Positions 7,941 through 16,044 of a stretch of 64,000 nt of DNA are shown piece after piece. Origin of the DNA: Solirubrobacter soli DSM 22325 (GTDB lineage: Bacteria; Actinomycetota; Thermoleophilia; Solirubrobacterales; Solirubrobacteraceae). The translations under genes and the position numbers were made by a program. The notes under the pieces were generated by a model, which did no database searches, was not told the origin of the DNA, and was given only the letters and a program-made list of their open reading frames with translations. The DNA lies in assembly GCF_000423665.1 (NCBI RefSeq), contig NZ_AUIK01000033.1, positions 1 through 64,000 on the forward strand, written 5' to 3'. Position 1 is the stretch's first letter, and every line of letters begins with the position of its first letter.

Positions 7941-8567
7941 GTGGTCGTCGCGCCCCGGCTCAAGCTCGCCCTGATCGCCCTGACGCTCTGCGCGCTGGCG
8001 GCGGTCGCGGGCGTGCTGCTGGCGCCGCGCGATCGCGTCGGAGGCACGAGCCCGCTGGAGCTGACCGACGGGTGGGCGGGCGCCCAGCGCCCGCACGACC
8101 AGCCGGTCCCGGACTTCACGCTGCGCGATCAGAACTCAAAGACCGTCACGGCGGCGTCGCTGCGCGGCGAGCCGGTGGTGTTCGCGTTCATCTACTCGAC
8201 CTGCCGCGACACGTGCCCGGCGCAGGTCCAGACGATCCGCAACGCGCTCGACGAGCTGCCGGCGGCCGAGCGCAACCGCGTGCAGGTCGTCGGGATCTCG
8301 GTCGACCCCGCCAACGACACCGACAAGCGCGCGCAGTCGTTCCTGCTCAAGCAGCAGATGACGGGCCGGATGCGGTTCCTGCTCGGCACCCGCGAGCAGC
8401 TCGCTCCCGTCTGGCAGGCGTTCGGCATCCAGCCGCAGAGCGACAAGCTCGAGCACTCCGCCCACACCGTGCTGGCCGACGCGAAGGGCTTCCAGCGCGT
8501 CGGCTTCCCGTACGACCACCTCACCGGGGAGGCGCTCGAGCACGACCTCGCGCGTCTGTCCAGTTGA
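7941..8567 (+). CDS. SCO1/SenC-family thioredoxin-fold protein
   Basis: 208 residues. An N-terminal membrane anchor (LALIALTLCALAAVAGVLL) leads to an external thioredoxin-fold domain. The copper/redox site CxxxC is CRDTC in IYSTCRDTCPAQVQ, and the distal His is in EHSAHTVL. SCO1 proteins deliver copper to, or reduce, the CuA site of cytochrome oxidase. No oxidase genes are in the window. The GTG start is supported by the TAGCCT hexamer 7 nt upstream. The stop overlaps the TTG start of the helicase gene (TTGA). Confidence 0.92.
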   Translation: MVVAPRLKLALIALTLCALAAVAGVLLAPRDRVGGTSPLELTDGWAGAQRPHDQPVPDFTLRDQNSKTVTAASLRGEPVVFAFIYSTCRDTCPAQVQTIRNALDELPAAERNRVQVVGISVDPANDTDKRAQSFLLKQQMTGRMRFLLGTREQLAPVWQAFGIQPQSDKLEHSAHTVLADAKGFQRVGFPYDHLTGEALEHDLARLSS

Positions 8568-11470
8568 GCGGGCGCTTCGACGAGCTGAAGTTCTTCGGGC
8601 AGTGGCGCCCGTATCAACGCGCCGCGTTGGCGGCCTTCGAGAAGGACCGCGCGGCGGGCAACCTCTCCACGCACATCGTCGCCCCGCCCGGCTCGGGCAA
8701 GACGCTGCTCGGCGTCGAGCTGATCCGGCGGGTGGGCAAGCGCGCGCTGGTGCTCGCCCCCAACCAGGGCATCCAGCAGCAGTGGCCGCGCGCGGTCGGG
8801 GAGTTCACCCCGAACCCGGCGATGATCGCCGGCGCCGACCCGCTGAAGCCGATCGCCTGCCTGTCCTACCAGGCGCTGTGCCAGCTCGAGGACCCGGAGA
8901 TCGTGCTCGGGCGGCTCGCGCAGTCGCGCTGGGCGGACGAGCGCGCGGCCGCGACCGGCACGACGGCGGAGGAGGCGATGCGCGAGGGCGAGGCGTTCGA
9001 GGGCGCCGCCGCCGACCGTCGTGCGCGTGAGCTGAGCCGGATCAGCGCCGCTTTGAAGCGCGAGGTGGCGCGCGGCGAGCACGCGGGCGTCGAGCTGCGC
9101 GACCTGCTTTCCGAGACCGCGCGCCGGCGGGTGCAGCAGCTGGCGAAGATGCAGGTCGGCGTGGTGCTGCTCGACGAGTGCCACCACCTCGCGTCCCTGT
9201 GGGGCTACGTCGTGCGCGCGGTGCTCGGCGAGCTCGGCGACCACGTGCACGTGATCGGGCTCACGGCGACGCCCCCGATCGGCCTGCCCGAGGCCGAGGC
9301 GGAGCTCTACGAGGCGCTGCTCGGACCGGTCGACTTCACCGTCCCCACCCCCGCCGTCGTGCGCGACGGCCATCTCGCGCCCTACCAGGAGCTGGCGTGG
9401 CTGACCGAGCCGTTGTCGAGCGAGCGCGACTGGCTGGCCGAGCACGACACCCGCTTCCGCGAGCTGATCACGGCGCTGCATGACGACGCCGAGTCCGACA
9501 TCTCCTTCCCGCGCTGGGTCGGCCAGCGGATGCGCGAGCGCAAGCGTTCCGCGGACGATGAGGCCGAGGTCCCGTGGGAGGCGTTCCAGAAGCGCTCGCC
9601 CAAGCTCGCCCGCGCCGGCATCCGCTTCCTCCTCTCCGCCGGCCTGAGCACTCCGCCGGGCGCGCCCCGGGGCGAGGCCTACCGGCAGCCGCCGGACCTC
9701 GAGGACTGGCTGGCGCTGCTGGAGGACTACGCGTTGCGCTGCCTGGCGTCCGACCAGTCGCGCGCCGCCGGCGATCGCTACGACGCGATCTCCGCCGCGC
9801 TGCGCGAGCTCGGGTTCCAGCTCACGCGCCAAGGGATCCGCCGCGGGACCTCGGAGGTCGACCGGCTGCTGACCGGCTCGCAGGCGAAGGCACTGGGCCT
9901 GGTCGAGGTGCTCTCCGCCGAGCAGGACACGCGCGGCGACACGCTCCGCGCTCTGGTGCTCTGTGACGCCGAGCTCGCAAGCCAGCGCCCGGACGACGCG
10001 CTGACCGGCGTGCTCGACCCCGCCGCGGGCACCGCCCGCCATGCGCTGTTGGCGATCGCGGCCGATTCGCGCACCGCGCCGCTGCGCCCGCTGCTCGTCT
10101 CCGGGCGCGGCCTGCGCTGCGCGCCGCAGGACGCCGACGTGCTGCTCGAGGCGCTCAAGGAGGCCGCGGTCGACCGCTTCACCCTGCCCGAGTGGGAGGC
10201 GGAGGTCGACGGGCTGCTCGTCACGCTGCGCTCCTCCGGCGCCGAGTGGATGCCGCGCGCCTGGGTGGAGCTCGCGACGACGCTGCTCGTCGAGGGCACG
10301 ACGGGCGTCCTGGTCGGCACCCGCGCGCTGCTCGGCGAGGGCTGGAACTGCCGGCCGCTGAACGTCCTGATCGACATGACGGTCGCGACCACCGGTGTCA
10401 GCGTGCAGCAGATGCGCGGGCGCACGCTGCGGCTGGACCCGGCCGACCCGGAGAAGGTCGCCTCCAACTGGGACGTCGTCTGCGTCGCGCCCGACCTCGT
10501 TCGGGGGACGGCCGACTACGAGCGCTTCGCCCGCAAGCACCTGCACCTGTTCGCGCCCGCCGAGGACGGCGAGATCGAGGCCGGCCCGTCGCACGTGCAC
10601 GCGGAGCTGGGGCCGTTCGCGCCGCCGCCGGTCGAGCGCTTCAAGGCCCTCAACGCCGTCCAGCTCGAGCGTGCGGCCGACCGCGCCACCGCCCGCGAGC
10701 GCTGGCTGGTCGGGACGCCGTACCGTGGCGTCGAGCTGCCCTCGCTGCTGGTGCGCCCCTCACGGCCCGACGTGCCGGCGCCGGTCCTCAACGGCTCAGC
10801 ACGATCGATCCAGTTGTCGCAGAAGGTGCCGATCGCCGGTGGCCTCGGCGGTGCCGCGGTGTTCGGCGTGCTCGGCGTGCTCGGAGCGCCGGTCGACCTG
10901 GCGGGGCTCGTGCTCGCGCCGATCGGGCTCGGCGTCGCCGCCGTCCGGCTGGGCCGCGTCAAGAAGCGGCTGCCGCTGATCCTGCCGCTCGACGCGGCCG
11001 CGCGCGCCGTCGCCGAGGCGTACCGCGAGCTCGGTGAGCTCAGCGCGGAGGCGGCCGGGTCGCTGACGATCGAGCCGCGCGCCGCCGGCTACCTGCGCGT
11101 CGAGCTGACCAAGGCCACGTCCGCCGAGGGCAAGCGCTTCGCGGCCGCGCTGGATGAGCTGATGAGCGTCTCGGACGCCCCGCGCTACCTGGTCTCGCGG
11201 CCCATGGCCGACCCGAGCCGCGGCGCGATCGGCCTGCTCGGGCGGGTGCTGACGCGGCAGCCGCCGTTCGACGAGCGCCTGCACCCGGTGCCGAAGGACC
11301 TGGCCCGCAACAAGGAGCGCGCCGAGGCCTTCGCGCGCGCCTGGGGCCGCCACGTCGGGCCGGGCCGGCTCGTCTTCACGCAGCGCAGCGAGGAAGGCCG
11401 CGAGGCGCGCGCCGAGGCCGCGTCATCCGATGGCGGCTACGAGACCCTCGTCCGCGACGTGTGGGTATAG
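8564..11470 (+). CDS. Large SF2 DEAD/DEAH-type helicase with C-terminal hydrophobic hairpin
   Basis: 968 residues, starting at TTG 8564, which overlaps the SCO1 stop (TTGA). The open frame reaches further upstream, but only inside SCO1. Walker A is APPGSGKTLLG (near residue 48), preceded by a Q-tip-like WRPYQRAALAAFEKD. Motif II is VVLLDECHH and motif III is LTATPPI. The C-terminal RecA lobe has GVLVGTRALLGEGWNC and motif VI QQMRGRTLR. A long insertion (~residues 270-560) separates the lobes. After motif VI come ~330 further residues that include a hydrophobic stretch, GGLGGAAVFGVLGVLG and LAGLVLAPIGLGVAAV, looking like two close membrane helices. A membrane-attached helicase coupled to SCO1 is unusual. 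Substrate unknown. Confidence 0.88.
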   Translation: MSGRFDELKFFGQWRPYQRAALAAFEKDRAAGNLSTHIVAPPGSGKTLLGVELIRRVGKRALVLAPNQGIQQQWPRAVGEFTPNPAMIAGADPLKPIACLSYQALCQLEDPEIVLGRLAQSRWADERAAATGTTAEEAMREGEAFEGAAADRRARELSRISAALKREVARGEHAGVELRDLLSETARRRVQQLAKMQVGVVLLDECHHLASLWGYVVRAVLGELGDHVHVIGLTATPPIGLPEAEAELYEALLGPVDFTVPTPAVVRDGHLAPYQELAWLTEPLSSERDWLAEHDTRFRELITALHDDAESDISFPRWVGQRMRERKRSADDEAEVPWEAFQKRSPKLARAGIRFLLSAGLSTPPGAPRGEAYRQPPDLEDWLALLEDYALRCLASDQSRAAGDRYDAISAALRELGFQLTRQGIRRGTSEVDRLLTGSQAKALGLVEVLSAEQDTRGDTLRALVLCDAELASQRPDDALTGVLDPAAGTARHALLAIAADSRTAPLRPLLVSGRGLRCAPQDADVLLEALKEAAVDRFTLPEWEAEVDGLLVTLRSSGAEWMPRAWVELATTLLVEGTTGVLVGTRALLGEGWNCRPLNVLIDMTVATTGVSVQQMRGRTLRLDPADPEKVASNWDVVCVAPDLVRGTADYERFARKHLHLFAPAEDGEIEAGPSHVHAELGPFAPPPVERFKALNAVQLERAADRATARERWLVGTPYRGVELPSLLVRPSRPDVPAPVLNGSARSIQLSQKVPIAGGLGGAAVFGVLGVLGAPVDLAGLVLAPIGLGVAAVRLGRVKKRLPLILPLDAAARAVAEAYRELGELSAEAAGSLTIEPRAAGYLRVELTKATSAEGKRFAAALDELMSVSDAPRYLVSRPMADPSRGAIGLLGRVLTRQPPFDERLHPVPKDLARNKERAEAFARAWGRHVGPGRLVFTQRSEEGREARAEAASSDGGYETLVRDVWV

Positions 11471-11670
11471 AGGGCGTCCTGGGCGGCGTCCTCGCGGTCC
11501 TGCGCGGCCCGGTACACGGTGTAGGTCGTCGCGCCTGAGCGCCAATCCGCCAGCGCCGCCGCGGCGTCGTCGGCCGCGTCGCGCCAGGCGTCGAGCACGG
11601 ACTCGCCATGGCGGCGGAGCACGATCTCGAACGTGTCGGGCACGTCATCCAGGAGCGACTTCAGGTCCAT
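11437..11670 (-). CDS. Small acidic hypothetical protein
   Basis: 77 residues from the ATG at 11670 (MDLKSLLDDVPDTFEIVLRR); an in-frame ATG at 11742 is possible but would cross the upstream small gene. It is predicted helical, with Ala/Asp-rich DAADDAAAALADW, no hydrophobic segment, and a basic C-terminus (THTSRTRVS). Its 3' end overlaps the helicase gene by 34 bp in the opposite direction. Codon positions look plausible but I do not recognise a family. Confidence 0.5.
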   Translation of the reverse strand: MDLKSLLDDVPDTFEIVLRRHGESVLDAWRDAADDAAAALADWRSGATTYTVYRAAQDREDAAQDALYTHTSRTRVS

Positions 11671-11854
11671 CGTCTGCGCGATGGGTTTCCCGATCGCGCG
11701 CGCTTGACACCTGGTCCTGGTTCTCATCCGGACCGTTGTCATCCTCGTCGACGCCGGTGCCCTTGATCTTCGCCCACAGGATCGCGCCGACCATCGCCGC
11801 GACGGGCGCGAGATAGAGCAGCTGACCGGCCCAATGACCCGCGTGCGCCAGCAT
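11645..11854 (-). CDS. Small single-helix membrane protein
   Basis: 69 residues. One transmembrane helix near the N-terminus (GQLLYLAPVAAMVGAILWAK) is followed by an acidic cytoplasmic or external tail (DEDDNGPDENQDQ). Its end overlaps the start of the next small minus-strand gene by 26 bp. It lies 67 bp downstream of the larger polytopic membrane protein gene and may share its transcript. Function unknown. Confidence 0.55.
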   Translation of the reverse strand: MLAHAGHWAGQLLYLAPVAAMVGAILWAKIKGTGVDEDDNGPDENQDQVSSARDRETHRADDGPEVAPG

Positions 11855-11921
11855 CAGGCAGCCACACCCGGAATCCCCGAAATCGAAAGGCCGGGGCCTC
11901 GCCGCCGGTTGGAGGGGTCGA

Positions 11922-13277
11922 TCATGCGTGCAGCGCCGCCGAGAGGAGCCAGAGGCCGAGGCAGGTGAACGCCACCATGAGGATCAGCATGACAACTTGC
12001 GAGCGCGTCGCCTGCTTCGCCGAGCCGTAGAGCTCGAGCGCGCGGTCGTGCGCGAGCACGAGCGCGGCGACGTGGCCGACCACGAGCGCGAAGACCTGGA
12101 CGTACCAGATGCCGGTGGCCGAGACGACGCCGTAGTCGATCGTCGCGTCCGCCCCGCCGAAGAGGTTCGAGCCGTCGCCGAGCGGGTCGTTGGCCAGCCG
12201 CCAGAGGTCCTGGCCGTTGTAGGCCAGCAGCGAGAAGTAGTGGGCGACCATGTAGCCGGCGGCGATCGGGATCAGCGTGTGACCGAACGCGCGCGCCAGG
12301 TCGCGCCGCGACGGCATGTCCGGCGGCGGCTTCATCCCGAGCATGCCGAGCGTCCAGATGAGCGCGACGATCGCGACCGCGCCGGCGAGGCCGACGACGA
12401 AGCCGAGCTCGAGCGCGAGGCCGAGCGACAGCCCGAGGCCGTGGAAGAAGCTCTGGAGATCCTGGGCGAGGTTGTTGAACAGCGCGCCTTCCTTCGCGCC
12501 GTCGAACGCGGTGCTGCCGACCGAGATCACCAGCAGCGCGATCGTGCCGGTGACCGGGGTCAGCCAGGCGGCGCCGGAGAACGGCACGCGCAGGAAGAGA
12601 CGGCGGGTGTCGGCGCGGCGCCCGAGCGGGGCGAGCGAACCGATCAGGCCGAAGAGCACGCCGAACGCGTCCGCGTTGCGCGTCCAGGCCTCGACGCCGT
12701 AGAGGCTCATCCCGATCAGCATCGCGACGAAGTAGAGGAGCATCAGGATCGCCAGTGGGCCGGGTTCGGTCGCCTTCGCCCAGCACAGCTCGCAGATCGC
12801 GAAGCCGAAGATGCCCGCCGCGGCGGGGATGCGGCCGAGACGCTCCGGGTACTCCAGCGGCTCGGGCGTCTCGCCGAAGCGGGCGGCGATCCACCCGCTC
12901 GCGCGGCCGAGCGCCGCCCACGGGCTGATCACCGAGAAGACGTTGCCGAACAGCAGCGACGCGAACGGGATGCCGACCCAGAAGGCGACGTAGACCACCG
13001 TCGGCGCGAGGTTCTCGCTCTGCCCGTCCGTGCCGAACAGCCCCGCGTAGGCGGTGATGAAGAAGACCGCGATCGCGAGCGCGCCCAGCAGCACCTCGAG
13101 CGCCCGCGGGAACACGAACAGGTCGCGTTGCGGGAGCGTCATCAGACGCGGCTTGGACCAGCCCAGGGCGAGCGCGACGAACGAGACGACCAGCACGGCC
13201 GCCGCGGCGGCGCCGAACAGGGTCTCCGGAATCGGGAGGTCGGCCCGGCCGACGATGCCGTGGGCGAAGAGGAGCAC
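11922..13277 (-). CDS. Polytopic membrane protein (fenitrothion-hydrolase-like annotation group)
   Basis: 451 residues with about ten to twelve hydrophobic helices across the whole length and short loops. Features include a conserved-looking IPIAAGYMVAHYFSLLAYNG, which fits proteins labelled 'fenitrothion hydrolase' in actinobacterial genomes. That label comes from one pesticide-degrading strain and should not be taken as the function here. There are histidines near the N-terminus (LLFAHGIVG). The GTG start at 13277 is preceded by TAGACT with a 6-nt gap, a leaderless arrangement. A hairpin at 13296-13325 separates it from the secreted-protein gene upstream. Confidence 0.75.
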   Translation of the reverse strand: MLLFAHGIVGRADLPIPETLFGAAAAAVLVVSFVALALGWSKPRLMTLPQRDLFVFPRALEVLLGALAIAVFFITAYAGLFGTDGQSENLAPTVVYVAFWVGIPFASLLFGNVFSVISPWAALGRASGWIAARFGETPEPLEYPERLGRIPAAAGIFGFAICELCWAKATEPGPLAILMLLYFVAMLIGMSLYGVEAWTRNADAFGVLFGLIGSLAPLGRRADTRRLFLRVPFSGAAWLTPVTGTIALLVISVGSTAFDGAKEGALFNNLAQDLQSFFHGLGLSLGLALELGFVVGLAGAVAIVALIWTLGMLGMKPPPDMPSRRDLARAFGHTLIPIAAGYMVAHYFSLLAYNGQDLWRLANDPLGDGSNLFGGADATIDYGVVSATGIWYVQVFALVVGHVAALVLAHDRALELYGSAKQATRSQVVMLILMVAFTCLGLWLLSAALHA

Positions 13278-13295
13278 GGGGCGAGTCTAGGAAGA

Positions 13296-13325
13296 CGAAC
13301 GGCCCCGCTGACGCGAGGCCGTTCG
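13296..13325 (-). terminator. Hairpin terminator after the secreted-protein gene
   Basis: CGAACGGCC (13296-13304) pairs perfectly with GGCCGTTCG (13317-13325) over a 12-nt loop. Read on the minus strand it lies 30 bp beyond the stop of the gene at 13356 and is followed by TCTTCC. It is a plausible intrinsic terminator with a poor U-tract. Confidence 0.6.
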
Positions 13326-13355
13326 CATGAAACGCAGGTGTGTGTCGCTAAGCGA

Positions 13356-14057
13356 CTACGAGCACTTCGCGTCGACGTTGGTCGACGCCGAGGGCTTGGC
13401 CGGCGGGTTCGGGTTGTTCGCGTACCCGACGGTGACGCCGATCGTGTGCTTCTTGGACTTGCAGCCGACCGACGAGATCAGGGAGTTCTTGCCCTTCTTC
13501 TTGGAGATCGTCGTCTCGAGGCCGTTCAGCGCGGAGTAGACGCCCGGCGCCGGCTGCTGCAGCTCCGGCGTGATCGCGATCGTGATCTTGCTGCCGGAGA
13601 CCTTGCCGTGCAGGACGGCGTCGGCGGCACCCGAGAGGAGGAACAGGATCTCGTTCTTGCCGACATAGGGCGTCACGACGAACGTCAGCGGCGCCGGCGA
13701 CGTCGCGAACGGGTTCAGCAGCGCCTTCGCCGAGCCCTTGCCCGCCTTCGAGGACGAGCAGACGGACGGGTTCTGGGTGAGCGCGTCGTCGGACGCCGTG
13801 CACTGCGGGAGACCCTTGGTCGAGACCTTCAGCGTGCTCGGCAGCTTGATCTGGATCTGCTTGGCGGTCGTCTTGCTCTCGGGGCTGTTGGTCACGGAGA
13901 GCTTGAGCGACACCGGCTTCGGCTTGGACTTGGTGCCGGACTTGGTCGGCGAAACACTCGCCGTCGCCGTGATCGAGGGCTCAGCCTGGGCATAGGCGAT
14001 ACCGGACACACCGAGGGCGAGCGCCGCCGTACCGGCGACGAGGAAGGACTTACGCAA
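13356..14057 (-). CDS. Secreted lysine/serine-rich beta protein
   Basis: 233 residues. The start is TTG at 14057, preceded by a good Shine-Dalgarno (AGGAG, 8 nt upstream); the open frame extends upstream but without signal-peptide logic. MRKSFLVAGTAALALGVSG...AYA is a clear signal peptide. The mature part has repeating beta-like stretches (VSLKLSVTNSPESK, ITIAITPELQQ), Lys/Ser/Pro-rich, with Cys pairs (QCTASDD, SVCSSS, GCKSKKH, DAKCS). It resembles a family of secreted proteins common in soil actinobacteria but I cannot assign a role. It has a terminator downstream and is probably monocistronic. Confidence 0.82.
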   Translation of the reverse strand: MRKSFLVAGTAALALGVSGIAYAQAEPSITATASVSPTKSGTKSKPKPVSLKLSVTNSPESKTTAKQIQIKLPSTLKVSTKGLPQCTASDDALTQNPSVCSSSKAGKGSAKALLNPFATSPAPLTFVVTPYVGKNEILFLLSGAADAVLHGKVSGSKITIAITPELQQPAPGVYSALNGLETTISKKKGKNSLISSVGCKSKKHTIGVTVGYANNPNPPAKPSASTNVDAKCS

Positions 14058-14186
14058 GAGGGGACTCCTCAGAGATGAATGATCTGGACGTTCAGGCGCA
14101 GGCGGAGGGGCGCTGCGCCGCAGACCCTTAACAACACACGAAACGCGAAAAGGTTGCGCCAGTTGCGCTGCTAGCGTCGCGGGACG

Positions 14187-14927
14187 ATGCGTGCCGATAC
14201 CCCCAGCATCTCCGCTCCGCCGTTTCCTCGCAACCTGCCGTGGGTCAACGTGGCGATGCTGCGCATGGACCAGCAGCGCGAAAAGCCCGTCCTGATCGAG
14301 TTCTGGGACTTCTGCCGCGTCAACTCGCTGCGCACGCTGCCGTACCTGAAGGCCTGGCACGAGCGCTACGCCGACGCGGGCCTGCGGATCATCCAGGTGC
14401 ACACCGGCGGGTACCTTGCGGCGCGCGACGAGGACAACGTCCGCCGGGCCGTCGAGCGGCTCGAGATCCCGTGGCCGGTCGTGATCGACTCCCAGCTCGA
14501 GATCTGGGACATCTACGGCAACCAGGGCTGGCCTGCGCGCTACCTCTGGGACACCGAGCACAACCTGTACTCGATGCACTACGGCGAAGGCGCCTATGTG
14601 GAGACCGAGCGCGAGATCCAGGAGCTGCTGGACGTCTCGGGCGAGCCGGTCGCGCCGGTGCGGCCCGAGGACGCCGAGGACGCGCTGATCGCCGTGCCCA
14701 CGGAGGATCAGCCGGGCGCCTACTCGGGTCCGTACGAGGCGGGCGGCGTGTGGGTGGTCGTCGAGGGCTCGGGCGTCGTGCGGGCGGGCGGGCGGGAGCT
14801 GGTCGTCACCGAGCCCGGGGCGTTTTCCTTGATCGAGCATGAGCGCCACACGGCGGGCACGCTGGAGCTCTCGGTGGACGAGGGCGTCGTCGTCCACGCC
14901 ACCTGCTTCACCCCCGGCGTGGTCTGA
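14187..14927 (+). CDS. Thioredoxin/TlpA-fold protein with altered active site
   Basis: 246 residues. Residues ~20-165 follow the TlpA/AhpC fold (KPVLIEFWDFCRVNSLRTLPY, then IPWPVVIDSQLEIWDIYG and GWPARYLWD). Where relatives carry CxxC before LRTLP, this protein reads RVNS, with a single Cys one position earlier (Cys43). The usual two-cysteine redox centre is therefore missing or shifted. A ~70-residue C-terminal beta domain follows (GGVWVVVEGSGVVRAGGREL). There is no signal peptide. TAGCGT (14172-14177) lies 9 nt before the ATG, suggesting a leaderless mRNA. The 3' end overlaps the phosphoesterase gene by 20 bp. Confidence 0.8.
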   Translation: MRADTPSISAPPFPRNLPWVNVAMLRMDQQREKPVLIEFWDFCRVNSLRTLPYLKAWHERYADAGLRIIQVHTGGYLAARDEDNVRRAVERLEIPWPVVIDSQLEIWDIYGNQGWPARYLWDTEHNLYSMHYGEGAYVETEREIQELLDVSGEPVAPVRPEDAEDALIAVPTEDQPGAYSGPYEAGGVWVVVEGSGVVRAGGRELVVTEPGAFSLIEHERHTAGTLELSVDEGVVVHATCFTPGVV

Positions 14928-16020
14928 GGACCTCGTGGCCGCGTTCGCCGAGCAGGCGGACGAGGCGCGGTGGGCCGTCGTCGTCGACGACGACAGCAGT
15001 GCCCGGCCAGTACGGCGAGCCGTTCGGCTCCGGGCTGAGGAAGTGGCGCTGGTAGGTCCACGAGCCGGTGTTGACGATCCGCGCGCCGGTGGCCGCCGTC
15101 CACTCGCCGAGGTCGTCCCCCGGCCACGGGCCGGAGCGGTGCGAGTGACCCCAGATGACGTGGCGGGCGCGGATGTCGAGGCGCTCGATCACCGCGCGGA
15201 TCCCGCTCAGGTAGCCGCGGCGCAGCGCCGACGGGGAGAGGCCGGCTTCGAGCGGGCCGAGCCCCGCGCGGTTGAGGGCGAAGACCGCCGCGCGGTAGCC
15301 GGCGCCGAGCGCGAGCGTGCGCGGGTGCTTGTGGCGGTCGGAGGCCGTGAGCTTCTCGTACGTGCTCGCGGAGGCTGAGCCGCCGATCGAGACCACCGTG
15401 TGGTCCGCGCGCTGCGTGAGCGCGTGCAGCCAGGCGTAGAGCGGGCTCAGGACCGCCTCGTAGTCGTCGGCGGTCGCGCCGTGGGCGGGCAGCTTGGCGA
15501 CGTAGCGCGCCATCGTCCCCGCCGCCAGGCGCTCGAACGTCGGCACCGTGGCGTGCACGTCGGCGTAGTGGCCGTGGATCGCGTAGACGTCGTCGCGCAG
15601 CCAGATGCCCGGGTAGGCGAACCGCAGCCGCGCCGGTCTCGCGGTCTCCGCCAGGCGGCGGGCGAGCGGCCCGGCATCCTCCGGCGCGAAGCGCTCCTCC
15701 AGGCCGAGGAACCCCGCCGGCTCGGTCTGCAGGCGCGCGTCGATGTAGCCCGCCGCGATCCCGTGGTCGTGGTTGCCCGCGAGCATGATCAGCTCCTTGT
15801 CGGGGCCGAGCGCCTCGCCGACCGCGGCGAAGAACGGCGCCGCGACGTCCATCGCGTCGCGGTGCGCGGCCTCGCGCAGCTCGAGGCCGTCGCCGAGGAT
15901 CACGAACCGGTCGGCGTCGGCGATCGCCTCGAGCAGCGGCTCGCGCAGATCCGCGCGGCGCAACAGGTCGGTGTGCTCGGTCCGGCCGAGGTGGAGATCT
16001 GAGACGACGAGGGTCCGCAT
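14908..16020 (-). CDS. Calcineurin-like metallophosphoesterase
   Basis: 370 residues. The metal-binding motifs are in order: DLHLGR (DxH), GDGLEL (GD), AGNHDHG (GNHD) and VIWGHSHRSG (GHSH). No signal peptide or membrane segment is visible apart from mild hydrophobicity near the end. The substrate cannot be read; UDP-diacylglucosamine-type and general phosphodiesterases share these motifs. The start at 16020 has TAGTGC 6 nt upstream, and this hexamer overlaps the one for the divergent CoA-transferase gene. Confidence 0.85.
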   Translation of the reverse strand: MRTLVVSDLHLGRTEHTDLLRRADLREPLLEAIADADRFVILGDGLELREAAHRDAMDVAAPFFAAVGEALGPDKELIMLAGNHDHGIAAGYIDARLQTEPAGFLGLEERFAPEDAGPLARRLAETARPARLRFAYPGIWLRDDVYAIHGHYADVHATVPTFERLAAGTMARYVAKLPAHGATADDYEAVLSPLYAWLHALTQRADHTVVSIGGSASASTYEKLTASDRHKHPRTLALGAGYRAAVFALNRAGLGPLEAGLSPSALRRGYLSGIRAVIERLDIRARHVIWGHSHRSGPWPGDDLGEWTAATGARIVNTGSWTYQRHFLSPEPNGSPYWPGTAVVVDDDGPPRLVRLLGERGHEVLRPRRG

Positions 16021-16026
16021 GTCCGC

Positions 16027-16036
16027 GCACTAGTGT
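16027..16036. promoter_or_regulatory. Back-to-back overlapping -10-like elements
   Basis: The 24-bp gap between two divergent genes contains the palindrome CACTAGTG. Read rightward it gives TAGTGT (16031-16036), 8 nt before the ATG at 16045. Read leftward it gives TAGTGC (16032-16027), 6 nt before the ATG at 16020. The two hexamers share two bases, so polymerase could probably not occupy both at once. Confidence 0.6.
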
Positions 16037-16044
16037 GCCCCGCC

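Noticed and set aside
13327..13539. Short plus-strand ORF beginning MKRRCVSLSDYEHF
   Set aside because: It is antisense to the secreted-protein gene and starts next to its terminator hairpin. No domain.
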